64,000 nt of DNA from the NCBI GenBank assembly GCA_031732755.1, contig JAVMKI010000075.1, forward strand, positions 1-64,000. The letters are read 5' to 3'. A model generated the notes under the pieces. That model saw only the letters and a program-made list of their open reading frames with translations. It searched no databases and was not told the DNA's origin. The stretch's first letter is position 1, and each line of letters begins with the position of its first letter. This stretch comes from Contendibacter sp031732755 (GTDB taxonomy: Bacteria > Pseudomonadota > Gammaproteobacteria > Competibacterales > Competibacteraceae). Shown here piece by piece: positions 17,308-26,533 of this stretch. The position numbers were made by a program, and so were the translations under genes.

Positions 17308-17368
17308 GTGTTGTCTCCTCCTGATTGTTGTGATTCCACCGGATCCCGCCGACCCGGACATGGACGCG

Positions 17369-17389
17369 AAAAAGGCTTTTGCCAAGCCT
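17369..17389 (-). terminator. Terminator-like hairpin in the pnt leader
   Basis: On the minus strand AGGCTT and AAGCCT form a perfect 6-bp stem around a 5-base loop, followed by TTTTT. It lies ~62 bases upstream of the pntAA start, between the predicted promoter and the gene. It could attenuate pnt transcription or end a short leader RNA. Confidence 0.55.
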
Positions 17390-17488
17390 GTTTAGGGGTG
17401 TGACGCCAGCTTTTTAGGGAAAACGCGCGCCAGCGGCGGGAAGACGCGCGCTACTCCTAAATAGAGTAGAGTAGCCTACACTGCTAAC

Positions 17489-17516
17489 ATTATAAAAGGC
17501 ATGGGCTGGATTGCCA
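17489..17516 (-). promoter_or_regulatory. Candidate promoter for the pnt operon
   Basis: The minus strand has a perfect -10 (TATAAT, 17494 to 17489) and a weak -35 (TGGCAA, 3 of 6 matches) with a 16-base spacer. Transcription would run toward pntAA. The same sequence read on the plus strand (TATAAA) could serve the HNH gene instead. Confidence 0.4.
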
Positions 17517-17665
17517 TGCGACGTTTCGGGCGGATGGCGGATGGCGACCTGTCCGCCTCTCTGACAGCGATGAACATCCGTCTCCGCGATGATAGAGCCA
17601 GGAACCGAGGTGACCGCGGACGGCGACCAGGGGCGGTCGAACGGAGCACAGGGCACAGGTGAGGC

Positions 17666-18265
17666 ATGTACGGATTGGAGCAGCAGGTCTTGCATACGGA
17701 CGTGACGGGTATGCCGCTGGAATGGATTGACTATCAGCAGGCGGTGCGGCTGTATTACGCCGAGCAGGTGGCCTACACCTGCGGCCGGGTGCTGTACACG
17801 GTGCGCGGGGGCATCAACGCCCGCAGCGGCCAGCGGAGCGCCGTCACCGTCAATTCCATTATCGCCACGTTGGGCGGCGCCTACGCCCGGCTGCGTTCAC
17901 GTCAGGACTACACGCCGCCGCTATCCAACGCCGCGCTGTTCCGGCGCGACTGCTATACCTGTCTGTATTGTGGCGAGACATTCCCGTTTCGGGATTTGTC
18001 CCGTGACCACATCCGACCCATCGTACAGGGCGGTGGCGATTATTGGAATAACGTGGTCACCGCCTGCAAACCCTGCAACCACGCCAAGGGTGGCAAAACG
18101 CCGGAACAGGCCGGGATGCAGTTGCTGGCGATTCCGTTCATCCCCAATCATGCGGAATACGTGTTTTTGCAAAGCCGGCGGGTGCTGGCCGATCAGATGG
18201 ATTTTCTCCGCGCTCACTTTCCCCGGACTAGCCCGTTGCACCAGCGGTTGGGGCGGTTGGCGTGA
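17666..18265 (+). CDS. HNH endonuclease
   Basis: This 199-residue protein carries a C-terminal-half HNH nuclease domain. A CxxC pair (CLYC, residue ~99), the core DHIRP near 116, NNVVTACKPCNHAKGG near 130 and a second CxxC support a zinc-stabilised betabetaalpha-metal fold. The first ~90 residues have a segment (LYTVRGGINARSGQRSAVTV) that I have seen in stand-alone HNH proteins. Target and role are not known. Its stop is 9 bases before the next ORF's earliest ATG, so the two are probably one operon. Confidence 0.85.
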   Translation: MYGLEQQVLHTDVTGMPLEWIDYQQAVRLYYAEQVAYTCGRVLYTVRGGINARSGQRSAVTVNSIIATLGGAYARLRSRQDYTPPLSNAALFRRDCYTCLYCGETFPFRDLSRDHIRPIVQGGGDYWNNVVTACKPCNHAKGGKTPEQAGMQLLAIPFIPNHAEYVFLQSRRVLADQMDFLRAHFPRTSPLHQRLGRLA

Positions 18266-18274
18266 AGGGTGGCG

Positions 18275-19306
18275 ATGATGACGAACGGTCAAGGTTTCCT
18301 GCAACACGTCCTTGGCGGCATCACGGCGTTCGCCGAGCATCAGTTGGCCGAGCGCCGGCATCATCAGGAGCGGCTGGCGGCGACGCGGGACGCCATCGAA
18401 CAGGTGGTGGACGCCAGCGAGCCGCGCATCCGGCTGGTGGGCGATTACGCGGACCGGTTGCTGGACGCGGTGGACGCCGCGCTGAACCATTGCCACCAAC
18501 TGATCCGGCAACTGCCACCGGCCTTGACCTTGAGCGCGCGCGCTTGGGCCAGTGACTCGCGGGTCAACGCTTTCTTCGCCACGACCGCCGACCTGCGGGT
18601 CACGCTGGGCCAGTCCCGGGCGGCGCGGGCGTTTTTCCAGCAACCCGCCCAGCCAGCGGAGTGTTTCGCTCTGCTGCTGATGGTCAAGCGGGAAACCGAG
18701 ACCTTTGGCTCGATGCTGGAAGGCGATCTGCTGGTGCGGGAGGTTCCTCAGACCCAGGTCAGCTTTTCGGAGCACCAGTTGCATTTTCCCGCGGCCAGCG
18801 AAGCCGAATTACGCCAGGATTTGCGCCAGCGGATGTTGATTTTTCTGGCAACGCGGGCGCGGGCGCGCATCGGCGAGCTGCAGGCGCGCCGCGACGCGTT
18901 GGAGGAGCAGCGGCGACAATTGCGCGCGCAGTTGCAAGTCTTGCGGGGGCAGTCGCAGGGACTGCGGCCGCTGCTGTCGAGCGCCGACGCCGACGAGCAC
19001 CGGCTGGCGGCGTTGGAACACCGGCTGGTCCAGACCGAGCAGGATTTGGCCGAGGCCCGCAAACCGTTGAGCACGTTGGGCGACTATCTGGAACAAGTGC
19101 GCCAGGTGGTGGGCCAGCCGGAACCGTACCTGCATCTCCATCCCTTGTCCCTGCGGCTTAACCGGCTCGGCGTCAAACTCGACGCGGATTCGCCGGAGCC
19201 GGGCGAAACTCTGGCGTTGTTTGAACTGGATTCGCTGGAGGAGCAACGCATCGGGGCGCTGGTGCGGTTTCCTCGCGAGGAGTGGGCGTCGGAGGAGGCG
19301 ATTTAG
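18275..19306 (+). CDS. Coiled-coil protein of unknown function
   Basis: I do not recognise this protein. It is 343 residues, with no signal peptide or membrane helix. A strongly predicted coiled coil (about residues 195-270, with repeated LEEQRRQLRAQLQ-type heptads) follows an alpha-helical N-terminal half and a central region. AAGG lies 6 bases before the ATG at 18275; GTG 18269 and ATG 18278 are alternatives. It is coupled to the HNH gene. No catalytic motif is visible, so function is unknown. Confidence 0.75.
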   Translation: MMTNGQGFLQHVLGGITAFAEHQLAERRHHQERLAATRDAIEQVVDASEPRIRLVGDYADRLLDAVDAALNHCHQLIRQLPPALTLSARAWASDSRVNAFFATTADLRVTLGQSRAARAFFQQPAQPAECFALLLMVKRETETFGSMLEGDLLVREVPQTQVSFSEHQLHFPAASEAELRQDLRQRMLIFLATRARARIGELQARRDALEEQRRQLRAQLQVLRGQSQGLRPLLSSADADEHRLAALEHRLVQTEQDLAEARKPLSTLGDYLEQVRQVVGQPEPYLHLHPLSLRLNRLGVKLDADSPEPGETLALFELDSLEEQRIGALVRFPREEWASEEAI

Positions 19307-19351
19307 CGTCGGCGTATGCCGGTGAAGCCATGAATGGGAACCCGTCTGTCC

Positions 19352-19382
19352 GGTAAAAACCACCTTCCATCGTTTTTTTACC
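19352..19382 (+). terminator. AT-rich inverted repeat after the coiled-coil gene
   Basis: GGTAAAAA and TTTTTACC form an 8-bp stem about 45 bases past the stop, containing a run of seven T. The stem is AT-rich and weak, so it is only a possible terminator. Confidence 0.3.
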
Positions 19383-19496
19383 GCGCGCCAGCAGGGGATT
19401 CGCTAGGCTAGAACCAGCAAATGGTGACTGAAACAGGATCACGGCAACGTCAGGGGTGGGCAGTGGAGTGATCTGGGCGAATGAGAGCAAGTGACC

Positions 19497-20090
19497 ATGA
19501 AGAATGATGCGGGTTTCACGCTGATAGAACTGATTGTAACCGTGGCGGTGGTCGCCGTGTTGCTGACGGTCGGTGTGCCAGAGCTGCGCGAGACGATCAA
19601 CAACAACCGGTTGACCGCCAACGCGAATGCGTTCGTTGCCGCCATGAACCTTGCCCGTTCGGAGGCCATCAAGCGCAACGTGCGCGTCACGCTGTGCAAG
19701 AGCGCGAATGGCCTTTGTTGCGTTACTGGCGGCAGCAGTGGTTACGAGCAAGGGTGGATCGTATTCGCCGATCCAAATGGCGACGCCCTGCGCGATCCCG
19801 CGACCTGTAGCACGGATCCTCCCCCCAATCCCAATCCCGAGCCGTTGATTCGGGCTTACGAGCCGTTGGCGGCGGGGGTGACCTTGCAAGGGAACGGACT
19901 GGCGGTGGATTACATTTCCTTTGTGCCGGCGGGCGTGGCCCAGACGGCGGGCGGCGTTCCGCAGTTCGCCACGATGAGCCTGTGCAAGAGTGGATATGCG
20001 ACCTCGTCGCGGCAGATCGCGTTGAGCAGGGGAGGGCGCGCGCGGATAACGAAAGTTTCGCCGTCCGACTCGGAATGGAACTGTCCATGA
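19497..20090 (+). CDS. Type IV minor pilin FimT/GspH
   Basis: This 197-residue prepilin has a short basic leader and the cleavage site G/FTLIELIVTVAVV, so processing by PilD is expected at residue ~7. The following ~30 residues form the hydrophobic alpha helix, and the body has the FimT/FimU features including NRLTANANAFVAAMNLARSEA. It is the first gene of the minor pilin cluster and probably helps prime pilus assembly. The ATG at 19497 is preferred to GTG 19491 because it gives a standard leader. Its stop overlaps the possible upstream start of the next gene. Confidence 0.85.
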   Translation: MKNDAGFTLIELIVTVAVVAVLLTVGVPELRETINNNRLTANANAFVAAMNLARSEAIKRNVRVTLCKSANGLCCVTGGSSGYEQGWIVFADPNGDALRDPATCSTDPPPNPNPEPLIRAYEPLAAGVTLQGNGLAVDYISFVPAGVAQTAGGVPQFATMSLCKSGYATSSRQIALSRGGRARITKVSPSDSEWNCP

Positions 20091-20128
20091 AGATGCCGCG
20101 ACCGGATTTGGTGTGGAGGAGTGCGATC

Positions 20129-20692
20129 ATGGCGAAGGCAATAATCAAGCGGCCTGGCGGGAAAGTCGCTGGCTTTACCCTGCTGGAAGTGCTGGTGGCG
20201 GTGGTGGTGTTATCCATCGGCCTGCTGGGGCTGGCCAGTCTGCAAGTCAATGGCCTGCGGTTCAGTCACAGCGCCTATTTGCGTAGCCAGGCGACCGCGC
20301 TGGCGTACGAACTGGCGGATCGGATGCGCGCGAACTCGCCGGGCCTGGCGAGCTACAACACCCCAACCACCACACCGTTGCTCGCTCTGGTGTCGGCGTG
20401 CCGGACTTTTTCCACCAATGGATGCACGCCAGCGCAGATGGCGCAAAACGATGTGGCTGAGTGGCAACGGGCCTTGGCGAATGATCCAGCGAATGGATTA
20501 AACGGGTTATTGCCGAACGGCCGGGGCGTGGTTTGCCGAGACACCACCAATCCGCCGGCCACGGCCGATGACGGCACGCCCGCCGCGCCCGCCTGCGATG
20601 GTGGACCGACCTGGGTCATCAAAATCTGGTGGGATGACAACCGTACCGGTGACCCCACCCAGTTTCAGCGGCTCGTGGTCGCTCCATTCTGA
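20129..20692 (+). CDS. pilV: Type IV pilus modification protein PilV
   Basis: The product is a minor prepilin of 187 residues. Leader MAKAIIKRPGGKVAG is cut before FTLLEVLVAVVVLSIGLLGLASLQ, the typical PilV signature including the GLLGLA motif. The body has two cysteine-containing loops (SACRTFSTNGC and VVCRDT). The start at 20129 has GGAGG 9 bases upstream. An in-frame ATG at 20087 overlaps the fimT stop and would add 14 residues, which would make an unusually long leader. Confidence 0.87.
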   Translation: MAKAIIKRPGGKVAGFTLLEVLVAVVVLSIGLLGLASLQVNGLRFSHSAYLRSQATALAYELADRMRANSPGLASYNTPTTTPLLALVSACRTFSTNGCTPAQMAQNDVAEWQRALANDPANGLNGLLPNGRGVVCRDTTNPPATADDGTPAAPACDGGPTWVIKIWWDDNRTGDPTQFQRLVVAPF

Positions 20693-20728
20693 TCTGGCGG
20701 TTCAAGAATTACGACGGGGAGCAAGATC

Positions 20729-21634
20729 ATGCGTGTGAAAGGATGGGTGACGATGGCGGGCCGGGCTTGGCGGCGTGAATCGCCACGATCGCGGGGGTTT
20801 ACCCTGATCGAAATTATGGTGGCCCTGCTCCTGGGTCTGGTGGTGTTGGGTGGCGTCGCCCAGGTTTTCATCAGCACGCGTCAGGCGGTGCGAATCCAGC
20901 AGGCTTCTTCGCGGATGCAAGAAAACGGGCGAAACGCCATCGCGCTTTTGGCGCGCTACATCCGAATGAGTGGCTATTCCACATTTCCGTGGGACAAGGG
21001 CCAAACTAACTGGAGTCCAACGAACGGCGAACGCGGTTATCCCGCAAGCCCAAGCAACAATCCCTTTGCCCAGGGGCAGGTCGCGCGAGGCATTGGGGCG
21101 ACCGAGTCTGGCAATATCAACGGTGTGGACAGTATTCGGATCCGCTATCCGGGCGCCGCCGACAACATGATTACTACATGCCTGGGTCGGGTGGTACCCG
21201 TCAACGAGATGGCGGATATCACGCTTAGCCTGACGGCGAATGATCCCGTCGAAGGGCGTTCCCTACAATGCACGGATAACAACACCAGTCCGATTCCCCA
21301 ACCGTTGGTGGCGGGGTTGCAGGACATGCGTATCTGGTACGCCGTTAGCCAGGATCCAGCGGGGGGTGGTTCGGGCATGGACGCCGTTGGGCGACTGACC
21401 GGCGCGACCGCTTATCTACCCGCTGATCAGGTCACGGCCCGGGGTCTGTGGAACCGAGTCATTGGCGTGCAAATTTCACTGCTGGTACGTTCCGACGAGA
21501 ACAATGTGGCGAGTCAGCCCCAGACCTACCGGTTTCCCATCACAAACAGCGTTGCCACGACGCCGTCCGCCGGTGATCAGCGGTTGCGGCAGGTGGTGGG
21601 GACGACGATCACCGTTCGCAACCAGGCGAATTGA
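20729..21634 (+). CDS. pilW: Type IV pilus assembly protein PilW
   Basis: This minor prepilin is 301 residues long. The leader ends at SRG/FTLIEIMVALLLGLVVLGG, followed by VFISTRQAVRIQQASSRMQENGR, a pattern that identifies PilW. The C-terminus contains VQISLLVRSDENN, also common in PilW. The leader (~23 residues) is long, but other PilW proteins share this. It lies 36 bases after pilV. Confidence 0.88.
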   Translation: MRVKGWVTMAGRAWRRESPRSRGFTLIEIMVALLLGLVVLGGVAQVFISTRQAVRIQQASSRMQENGRNAIALLARYIRMSGYSTFPWDKGQTNWSPTNGERGYPASPSNNPFAQGQVARGIGATESGNINGVDSIRIRYPGAADNMITTCLGRVVPVNEMADITLSLTANDPVEGRSLQCTDNNTSPIPQPLVAGLQDMRIWYAVSQDPAGGGSGMDAVGRLTGATAYLPADQVTARGLWNRVIGVQISLLVRSDENNVASQPQTYRFPITNSVATTPSAGDQRLRQVVGTTITVRNQAN

Positions 21635-21661
21635 CGAATCGAGGCGAGCAGGAGAATGCAC

Positions 21662-22474
21662 ATGCGTGCGACCGTGGAGTTTCGACAGCGATCCAGAAGT
21701 CGCCAGGGCGGGGCGGCTTTGGTGGTGGGCCTGATTCTGTTGGTGGTGATGACTCTGCTAGGCATCTCGGCCATGCGGGATACCACCCTGGAGGAAAAAA
21801 TGGCCGGTAATCTGCGCGATAGCAATTTGGCCTTTCAAGCGGCTGAGACAGCGCTGCGTTATTGCGAAAATATCGTGGAGCAAGATTACGCGCTCCAGGT
21901 CAGCCTGTTCAGTGGCTTGGGGGCGAATCCACCGGTCGTGAACAATCCACCGCGCCCGATCCTTCTTGATCAGGTGTGGTGGCTCAGTGGCCAAACGCCT
22001 CTACCTGCCTGGTTACCACTACCAGCGGGGATGCCGGCGAACATCTGGGTTTGGAGCTTGGACAATGGGCAAGTTGGCGCGCTGTTTCCTGGCCTCGCGC
22101 TTAACCGTTTGGATCTCAACCCCGCAGCGGTCGGCAACACCCTCTGGTGGGCGGAAATGGCGCGTGATCGCACCTGGTGGGAGAGTAATGCCAGCAACAG
22201 TCAACCATTGCCCAATACCAGGACTCTGGTGGGTCTGATTGGCCCGCCGCGCTGCATTTTGGAAGGCTACGTCTATGCGGCGGCGGATAGCAGTAATGAG
22301 GCCCAGGCTTATCGGCGGTCGATCTATGTGGATGGCCTGGTGATCAAGAACGAACTTCGGTTTCGGCGCGAACGCCACTATTACCGCAATACCGCGCGTG
22401 GGATGGGTAACAGTGACAGTGCGGTCACCATGTTGCAAACCGGTGTTTACATGAATTACTACGTTCCGAATTGA
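21662..22474 (+). CDS. pilX: Type IV pilus assembly protein PilX
   Basis: This 270-residue protein begins with a basic leader and RQGGAALVVGLILLVVMTLLG, then MRDTTLEEKMAGNLRD and AFQAAETALRYCE, the signature of the PilX N-terminal domain. PilX proteins lack the classic FTLIE Glu5 context, as here. GGAG lies 7 bases before the ATG at 21662; another ATG at 21656 is too close to it. It sits between pilW and pilY1, as expected. Confidence 0.88.
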   Translation: MRATVEFRQRSRSRQGGAALVVGLILLVVMTLLGISAMRDTTLEEKMAGNLRDSNLAFQAAETALRYCENIVEQDYALQVSLFSGLGANPPVVNNPPRPILLDQVWWLSGQTPLPAWLPLPAGMPANIWVWSLDNGQVGALFPGLALNRLDLNPAAVGNTLWWAEMARDRTWWESNASNSQPLPNTRTLVGLIGPPRCILEGYVYAAADSSNEAQAYRRSIYVDGLVIKNELRFRRERHYYRNTARGMGNSDSAVTMLQTGVYMNYYVPN

Positions 22475-22520
22475 TGAATCAATCCCACGAAAGGTGATAC
22501 GGGTTCGATTGGAGGATGCC

Positions 22521-25500
22521 ATGAAGACGACGATAACTCGAAAGCCAAAGAGAACCGTCATCGCGGTTCTACTAAGCGGCGGATTGATTTATTTTGCTCC
22601 GGCCGCCGCGCTCGATATCGACAATACGCCGCTGTTTCTGGGCAATGGTGTGTCGCCGAATGTGTTTTTCATGCTGGACGACTCGGGTTCGATGGACTGG
22701 GAGATGATGTTTAATCGATACTGGTCCGCCAACTTTTATGACCCGGATTTCAGCAACGGCACGGCCAACAGTGTCCCCACCGATAATTTCCCTGGCTCTG
22801 AAAAGCGGTGGTATGGCTTTGCTCTGGACAGTGGGGATGCAAACTATAGCAACGGTTCCGGCACGACGACCAGTGCTAATCAATTCTCCTACTATTATAA
22901 TAATAGCGACAATATCTATACCATCGGTTGCGAAGGCGCTGGCAATGGCGCGGCAATCTATGCGTGTAATTCATGGATGCTGTACAAACCCAAGGTCGCC
23001 ACAACCAGTACCTTGGTGACCAATGCGCCCATTTCCACCACGACGCCCATTCTTTGGGACTGGCGAATTTTTTCGTCCGATTCCAACACGCTTTATTACA
23101 ATCCCAACGTCCTTTATGAGCCATGGTCCGGTGTTACCACTGTGGCGGCGGCGTCTGGATGTCCGGCAGTGCCGAACGCCTGTTACAAGGCGGCCCGCAG
23201 TAATCCGCAGAAGGACGCCACAGGTTACACGGTCACGCGCGATTTGAGCGCAACGGATTTCTACTACACCGTCTGGACCGACGATAAAAGTTTCCTGACC
23301 ACGGATGGAACGCCAAAACGGGGCAGCAGTATCAACATGCGTCCGGTACAGCCCACTACAGTGACGGCTCTCCCCATCCCTGACGCCAGCTTGCCGGCTT
23401 CCGTGCCCAACGGCTATGTGGATCTCTGGGATACCTACACCCTGTACACGGTGAAGGCGGGCAGCACGGACCAGATCAACGTGCAAAAATTCCAGACCAA
23501 CTATTGTCCGACCACCATGCCCACGCTGGCCGCTGGCAATCTGCCGCCGACGCTATGGCAGCGGTGTTGGGACAAACCCACGACCGCGAATAACAACAGC
23601 ACCAATCCCTATCGTTCGGGCCGGTTATTGGTGGATCAGGTGGGTAGCACCACCACACTGACCGGTTCTGGCGCGCAATCAGCCTTGGGAGGGATGACGA
23701 TCGCGGAAGTGAAGCAAAACATCGCCAACTGGTATCAATATTCCCGTAAACGGCAATTGGTGGCCAGAGGCGCCATAGGCAAGGTGATTACCAGCTTTCC
23801 CAGTTTTCGCTACGGGGTCAGCGTGATCAACCAATGGAGCGGTAGTTGGCCCACCAATCTCTTCGTGCAGATGCCGAGCGCTCCCACCGGACCGTACGAC
23901 ACTGAGAACGCTTCATTACTTGGCAAGTTGTATGGTTTCAAATGGACCAGTAACAGCACACCGCTACAAGCGGGTCTGGACCGAACCGGACAATACTATA
24001 AGGGGACATTGTCAGGTTATACGGGCAAATCTCCCATTTTATCTGCGGGAAATGGTGGCAAGTGCCAGAACAATTTCTCGCTGCTCATGACGGACGGTTT
24101 TTGGAATGTCTCCTTTAGTCCAAGCTATAGCGTCAGCGACGTGGACAACGATGGCCGCAATAATACAGTGGCCGACGTGGCGTATTATTATTACAAAACC
24201 AATCTGGTGCCCGCCTGGTCGACCAGTTCCGATTGGAAAGTGCCGGCCCTGACTACCAATGTACCGTCCGATATCCAGACGCCCTTCATGTTCCCGCACA
24301 TGGTGACGTTCACGGTGGCATTTGGTGCCCAAGGTCTATTGACCTATCCGTCGTCGAATGTCGACGGTTGGCCGACCGAGATCACCAATCCGGCTAATCG
24401 GAATGCGCTAGAGCCCAGCACGCAATGGGGCGATCCCACGGTTTCCACCACCACGCCGGCCAAGATCGACGATATGTGGCATGCCGCCTACAACAGCCGT
24501 GGCGAGTTTTTCTCGGCGCGGGATCCCAACGAACTGATCCAGGGTCTCCAATCGGCGTTGAGCACCATCTCGGCCCGGACGGGGTCCGTCGCGGCGTTGT
24601 CCATGAACTCCGGCTTTGTCACCAATAACCGAACTGCGGTGTCCTATATCGCGCAGTTCAACTCTGGTGACTGGACTGGAAATCTGAAGGCTGTCACGAT
24701 CAAGAGCGACGGCACTTTCGACCTCGGCAATCCGTTATGGGAGACGAACAAATCCACTTCGGCATTCGCCAATCAGTCGCCCACCAGCCGCAAGATTTTC
24801 ACGCTCAATGGCACCAATGGTGTTGAATTTCTTTGGGCTAACCTCAACTCCACCCAGCAGGGCTATCTGAACAAAAACTCGATTACTGGCGTGACTGACA
24901 CCAAGGGATCGGCGCGGCTGGATTTTCTGCGGGGCAAGGGGGTCGCGGCGGGCGATAAGGATTGGCGACTTGAAAACAAATTCCGTTATCGGCAAACCAT
25001 GCTGGGCGATATCGTCGATTCCGATCCGTTCTTCGTGGATTATGGCGACGAAGACGTGATTTACGTCGGCGCGAACGATGGCATGTTGCATGCGTTCAGG
25101 GCCAGCGATGGCAAGGAATTGTTCGCTTACGTGCCAAACGCGCTCTTTCCAAAGCTGAATGCCCTGGCGGACGACGGCTACGTTCACCGTTACTACGTCG
25201 ATGGCTCGGCGGTGGTCAAGGACATCGGCACCAAGAAGATTCTGGTCGGTACGTTGCGCGGCGGTGGTCAAACGGTGTTCGCGCTGGATGTCACCGATCC
25301 AACCAACTTTGGCGCGAGTAAAGTCTTGTGGGAGTACAGCCATAACGATCTCGGCTATACGTTTAGCAAACCGACCATCGCCAAGATGGGGAGTGATTGG
25401 GTAGTCGTTTTGGGTAATGGCTACAACAACACCGAGGCCGATGGCAGCGCCAGCACCACCGGACGCGCCGCGCTGTACATCCTGAAGCTGGAGACTGCCT

Positions 25501-26513
25501 CGAAAACGGGTCAACTGCTCACCACGACGCCGCTGTATGTCGGTCCGAATTCGACGACCGCGCCCAACGGACTGGCGACGCCAGCGGTCATTTTCGATCT
25601 CTATAATCCGCAGAACGCCCAATACGCCTACGCCGGCGACTTGCAAGGCAATTTGTGGAAGTTCGATCTCAGCGGCAGCGCGGCGGCCGCGCGCGTGGCC
25701 TATAACATCGCGTCCTGCAATCCCTGCACGCCCCTGTTCACGGCCGTGAGTCCCACCGCTGGCAACCCGGTCCAGCCCATCACCACCCGGCCCGAGGTGG
25801 ACGTGCATCCCTCGTTTAATGGTTATCTCGTCTATTTCGGCACGGGCAAGTACATCGAGCCCAGCGACAACCAGAATACCGGCCAGAACACGCAAACGCT
25901 CTACGCCGTGTGGGATCGGGACAATTCCGCCATCGCGTCCCTACTGCCCCAAACCCGCGCGCAGTTGCTGCAGCAGAAAATTCTGAATAGCGTGAGTGGC
26001 CATTACCTCGTCTCGGATACTTCCATCACCTGGCATTACGATAGCGATCCGAATAGTCCCACCAATCCGCCGCCTGGCTATTTGGGCTGGTACGTTGACT
26101 TGGCTTGGCCCGCGACCACGCCCGACAATCACGGTGAAAAACAGGTCACCAATGGCCTGCTGGTGGATAAGAAGATCGTGTTCAACACATTGATTCCCAA
26201 TGTGGATGTATGCGAAGCTGGCGGCACCAGTAATACGATCATTCTGGACGCCATCAGCGGAGGACGACTGAAGACATCGCCCTTCAAGAATGTGGACAAG
26301 GTCGACACGGATGGCGATGGCATCGCGGATGCTGCGGTCAGCAGCGTACCTTCCACTGTAGGTATTTTGTCCGAGCCCAAGCTGGTGGAGAACCTGGAGA
26401 CCGGTGATCAATACATCGTTTCCCTAGGAAGCAGTGGCCAACCAGCCTCGGCTCAAGTGGACATCTCGCAACGGACGGTCGGGCGGCGGTTCTGGCGGCA
26501 ATTGCAACAGTAA
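22521..26513 (+). CDS. pilY1: Type IV pilus tip protein PilY1
   Basis: PilY1 is a large secreted protein at the pilus tip, involved in adhesion, surface sensing and control of pilus retraction. The 1330-residue product has a signal peptide (cleaved near residue 28), then a von Willebrand A-type region whose MIDAS core DDSGSM is at about 53-58. A Ca2+-loop-like DVDNDGRNN is near 539. The C-terminal half has the beta-propeller pattern (VDYGDEDVIYVGANDGMLHA near 838) and a late DTDGDGIAD near 1262. GGAGG lies 6 bases before the ATG. Confidence 0.92.
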   Translation: MKTTITRKPKRTVIAVLLSGGLIYFAPAAALDIDNTPLFLGNGVSPNVFFMLDDSGSMDWEMMFNRYWSANFYDPDFSNGTANSVPTDNFPGSEKRWYGFALDSGDANYSNGSGTTTSANQFSYYYNNSDNIYTIGCEGAGNGAAIYACNSWMLYKPKVATTSTLVTNAPISTTTPILWDWRIFSSDSNTLYYNPNVLYEPWSGVTTVAAASGCPAVPNACYKAARSNPQKDATGYTVTRDLSATDFYYTVWTDDKSFLTTDGTPKRGSSINMRPVQPTTVTALPIPDASLPASVPNGYVDLWDTYTLYTVKAGSTDQINVQKFQTNYCPTTMPTLAAGNLPPTLWQRCWDKPTTANNNSTNPYRSGRLLVDQVGSTTTLTGSGAQSALGGMTIAEVKQNIANWYQYSRKRQLVARGAIGKVITSFPSFRYGVSVINQWSGSWPTNLFVQMPSAPTGPYDTENASLLGKLYGFKWTSNSTPLQAGLDRTGQYYKGTLSGYTGKSPILSAGNGGKCQNNFSLLMTDGFWNVSFSPSYSVSDVDNDGRNNTVADVAYYYYKTNLVPAWSTSSDWKVPALTTNVPSDIQTPFMFPHMVTFTVAFGAQGLLTYPSSNVDGWPTEITNPANRNALEPSTQWGDPTVSTTTPAKIDDMWHAAYNSRGEFFSARDPNELIQGLQSALSTISARTGSVAALSMNSGFVTNNRTAVSYIAQFNSGDWTGNLKAVTIKSDGTFDLGNPLWETNKSTSAFANQSPTSRKIFTLNGTNGVEFLWANLNSTQQGYLNKNSITGVTDTKGSARLDFLRGKGVAAGDKDWRLENKFRYRQTMLGDIVDSDPFFVDYGDEDVIYVGANDGMLHAFRASDGKELFAYVPNALFPKLNALADDGYVHRYYVDGSAVVKDIGTKKILVGTLRGGGQTVFALDVTDPTNFGASKVLWEYSHNDLGYTFSKPTIAKMGSDWVVVLGNGYNNTEADGSASTTGRAALYILKLETASKTGQLLTTTPLYVGPNSTTAPNGLATPAVIFDLYNPQNAQYAYAGDLQGNLWKFDLSGSAAAARVAYNIASCNPCTPLFTAVSPTAGNPVQPITTRPEVDVHPSFNGYLVYFGTGKYIEPSDNQNTGQNTQTLYAVWDRDNSAIASLLPQTRAQLLQQKILNSVSGHYLVSDTSITWHYDSDPNSPTNPPPGYLGWYVDLAWPATTPDNHGEKQVTNGLLVDKKIVFNTLIPNVDVCEAGGTSNTIILDAISGGRLKTSPFKNVDKVDTDGDGIADAAVSSVPSTVGILSEPKLVENLETGDQYIVSLGSSGQPASAQVDISQRTVGRRFWRQLQQ

Positions 26514-26533
26514 GGGGCCGTTGGCCACCGGAT

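Larger units (their letters stand above)
17308..17665. other. Intergenic region and predicted pnt leader
   Basis: This 358-base gap lies between the divergent pntAA and HNH genes. On the minus strand it holds a TATAAT (17489-17494), an inverted repeat CTACTC/GAGTAG (17451-17469), a GCGCGC pair flanking a ~15-base loop (about 17426-17450) followed by TTTT, and a terminator-like hairpin (17369-17389). The predicted pnt leader would be about 175 bases. I see no convincing gene here; short ORFs in the gap have no RBS or recognisable product. Confidence 0.5.

Noticed and set aside
16177..17403. A 408-codon plus-strand frame opposite pntAA
   Set aside because: Antisense of a certain gene, with composition of a shadow frame.
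17414..17695. A 93-codon minus-strand ORF in the pnt/HNH gap
   Set aside because: It overlaps the HNH start, has no RBS or recognisable product, and would contain the predicted pnt promoter.
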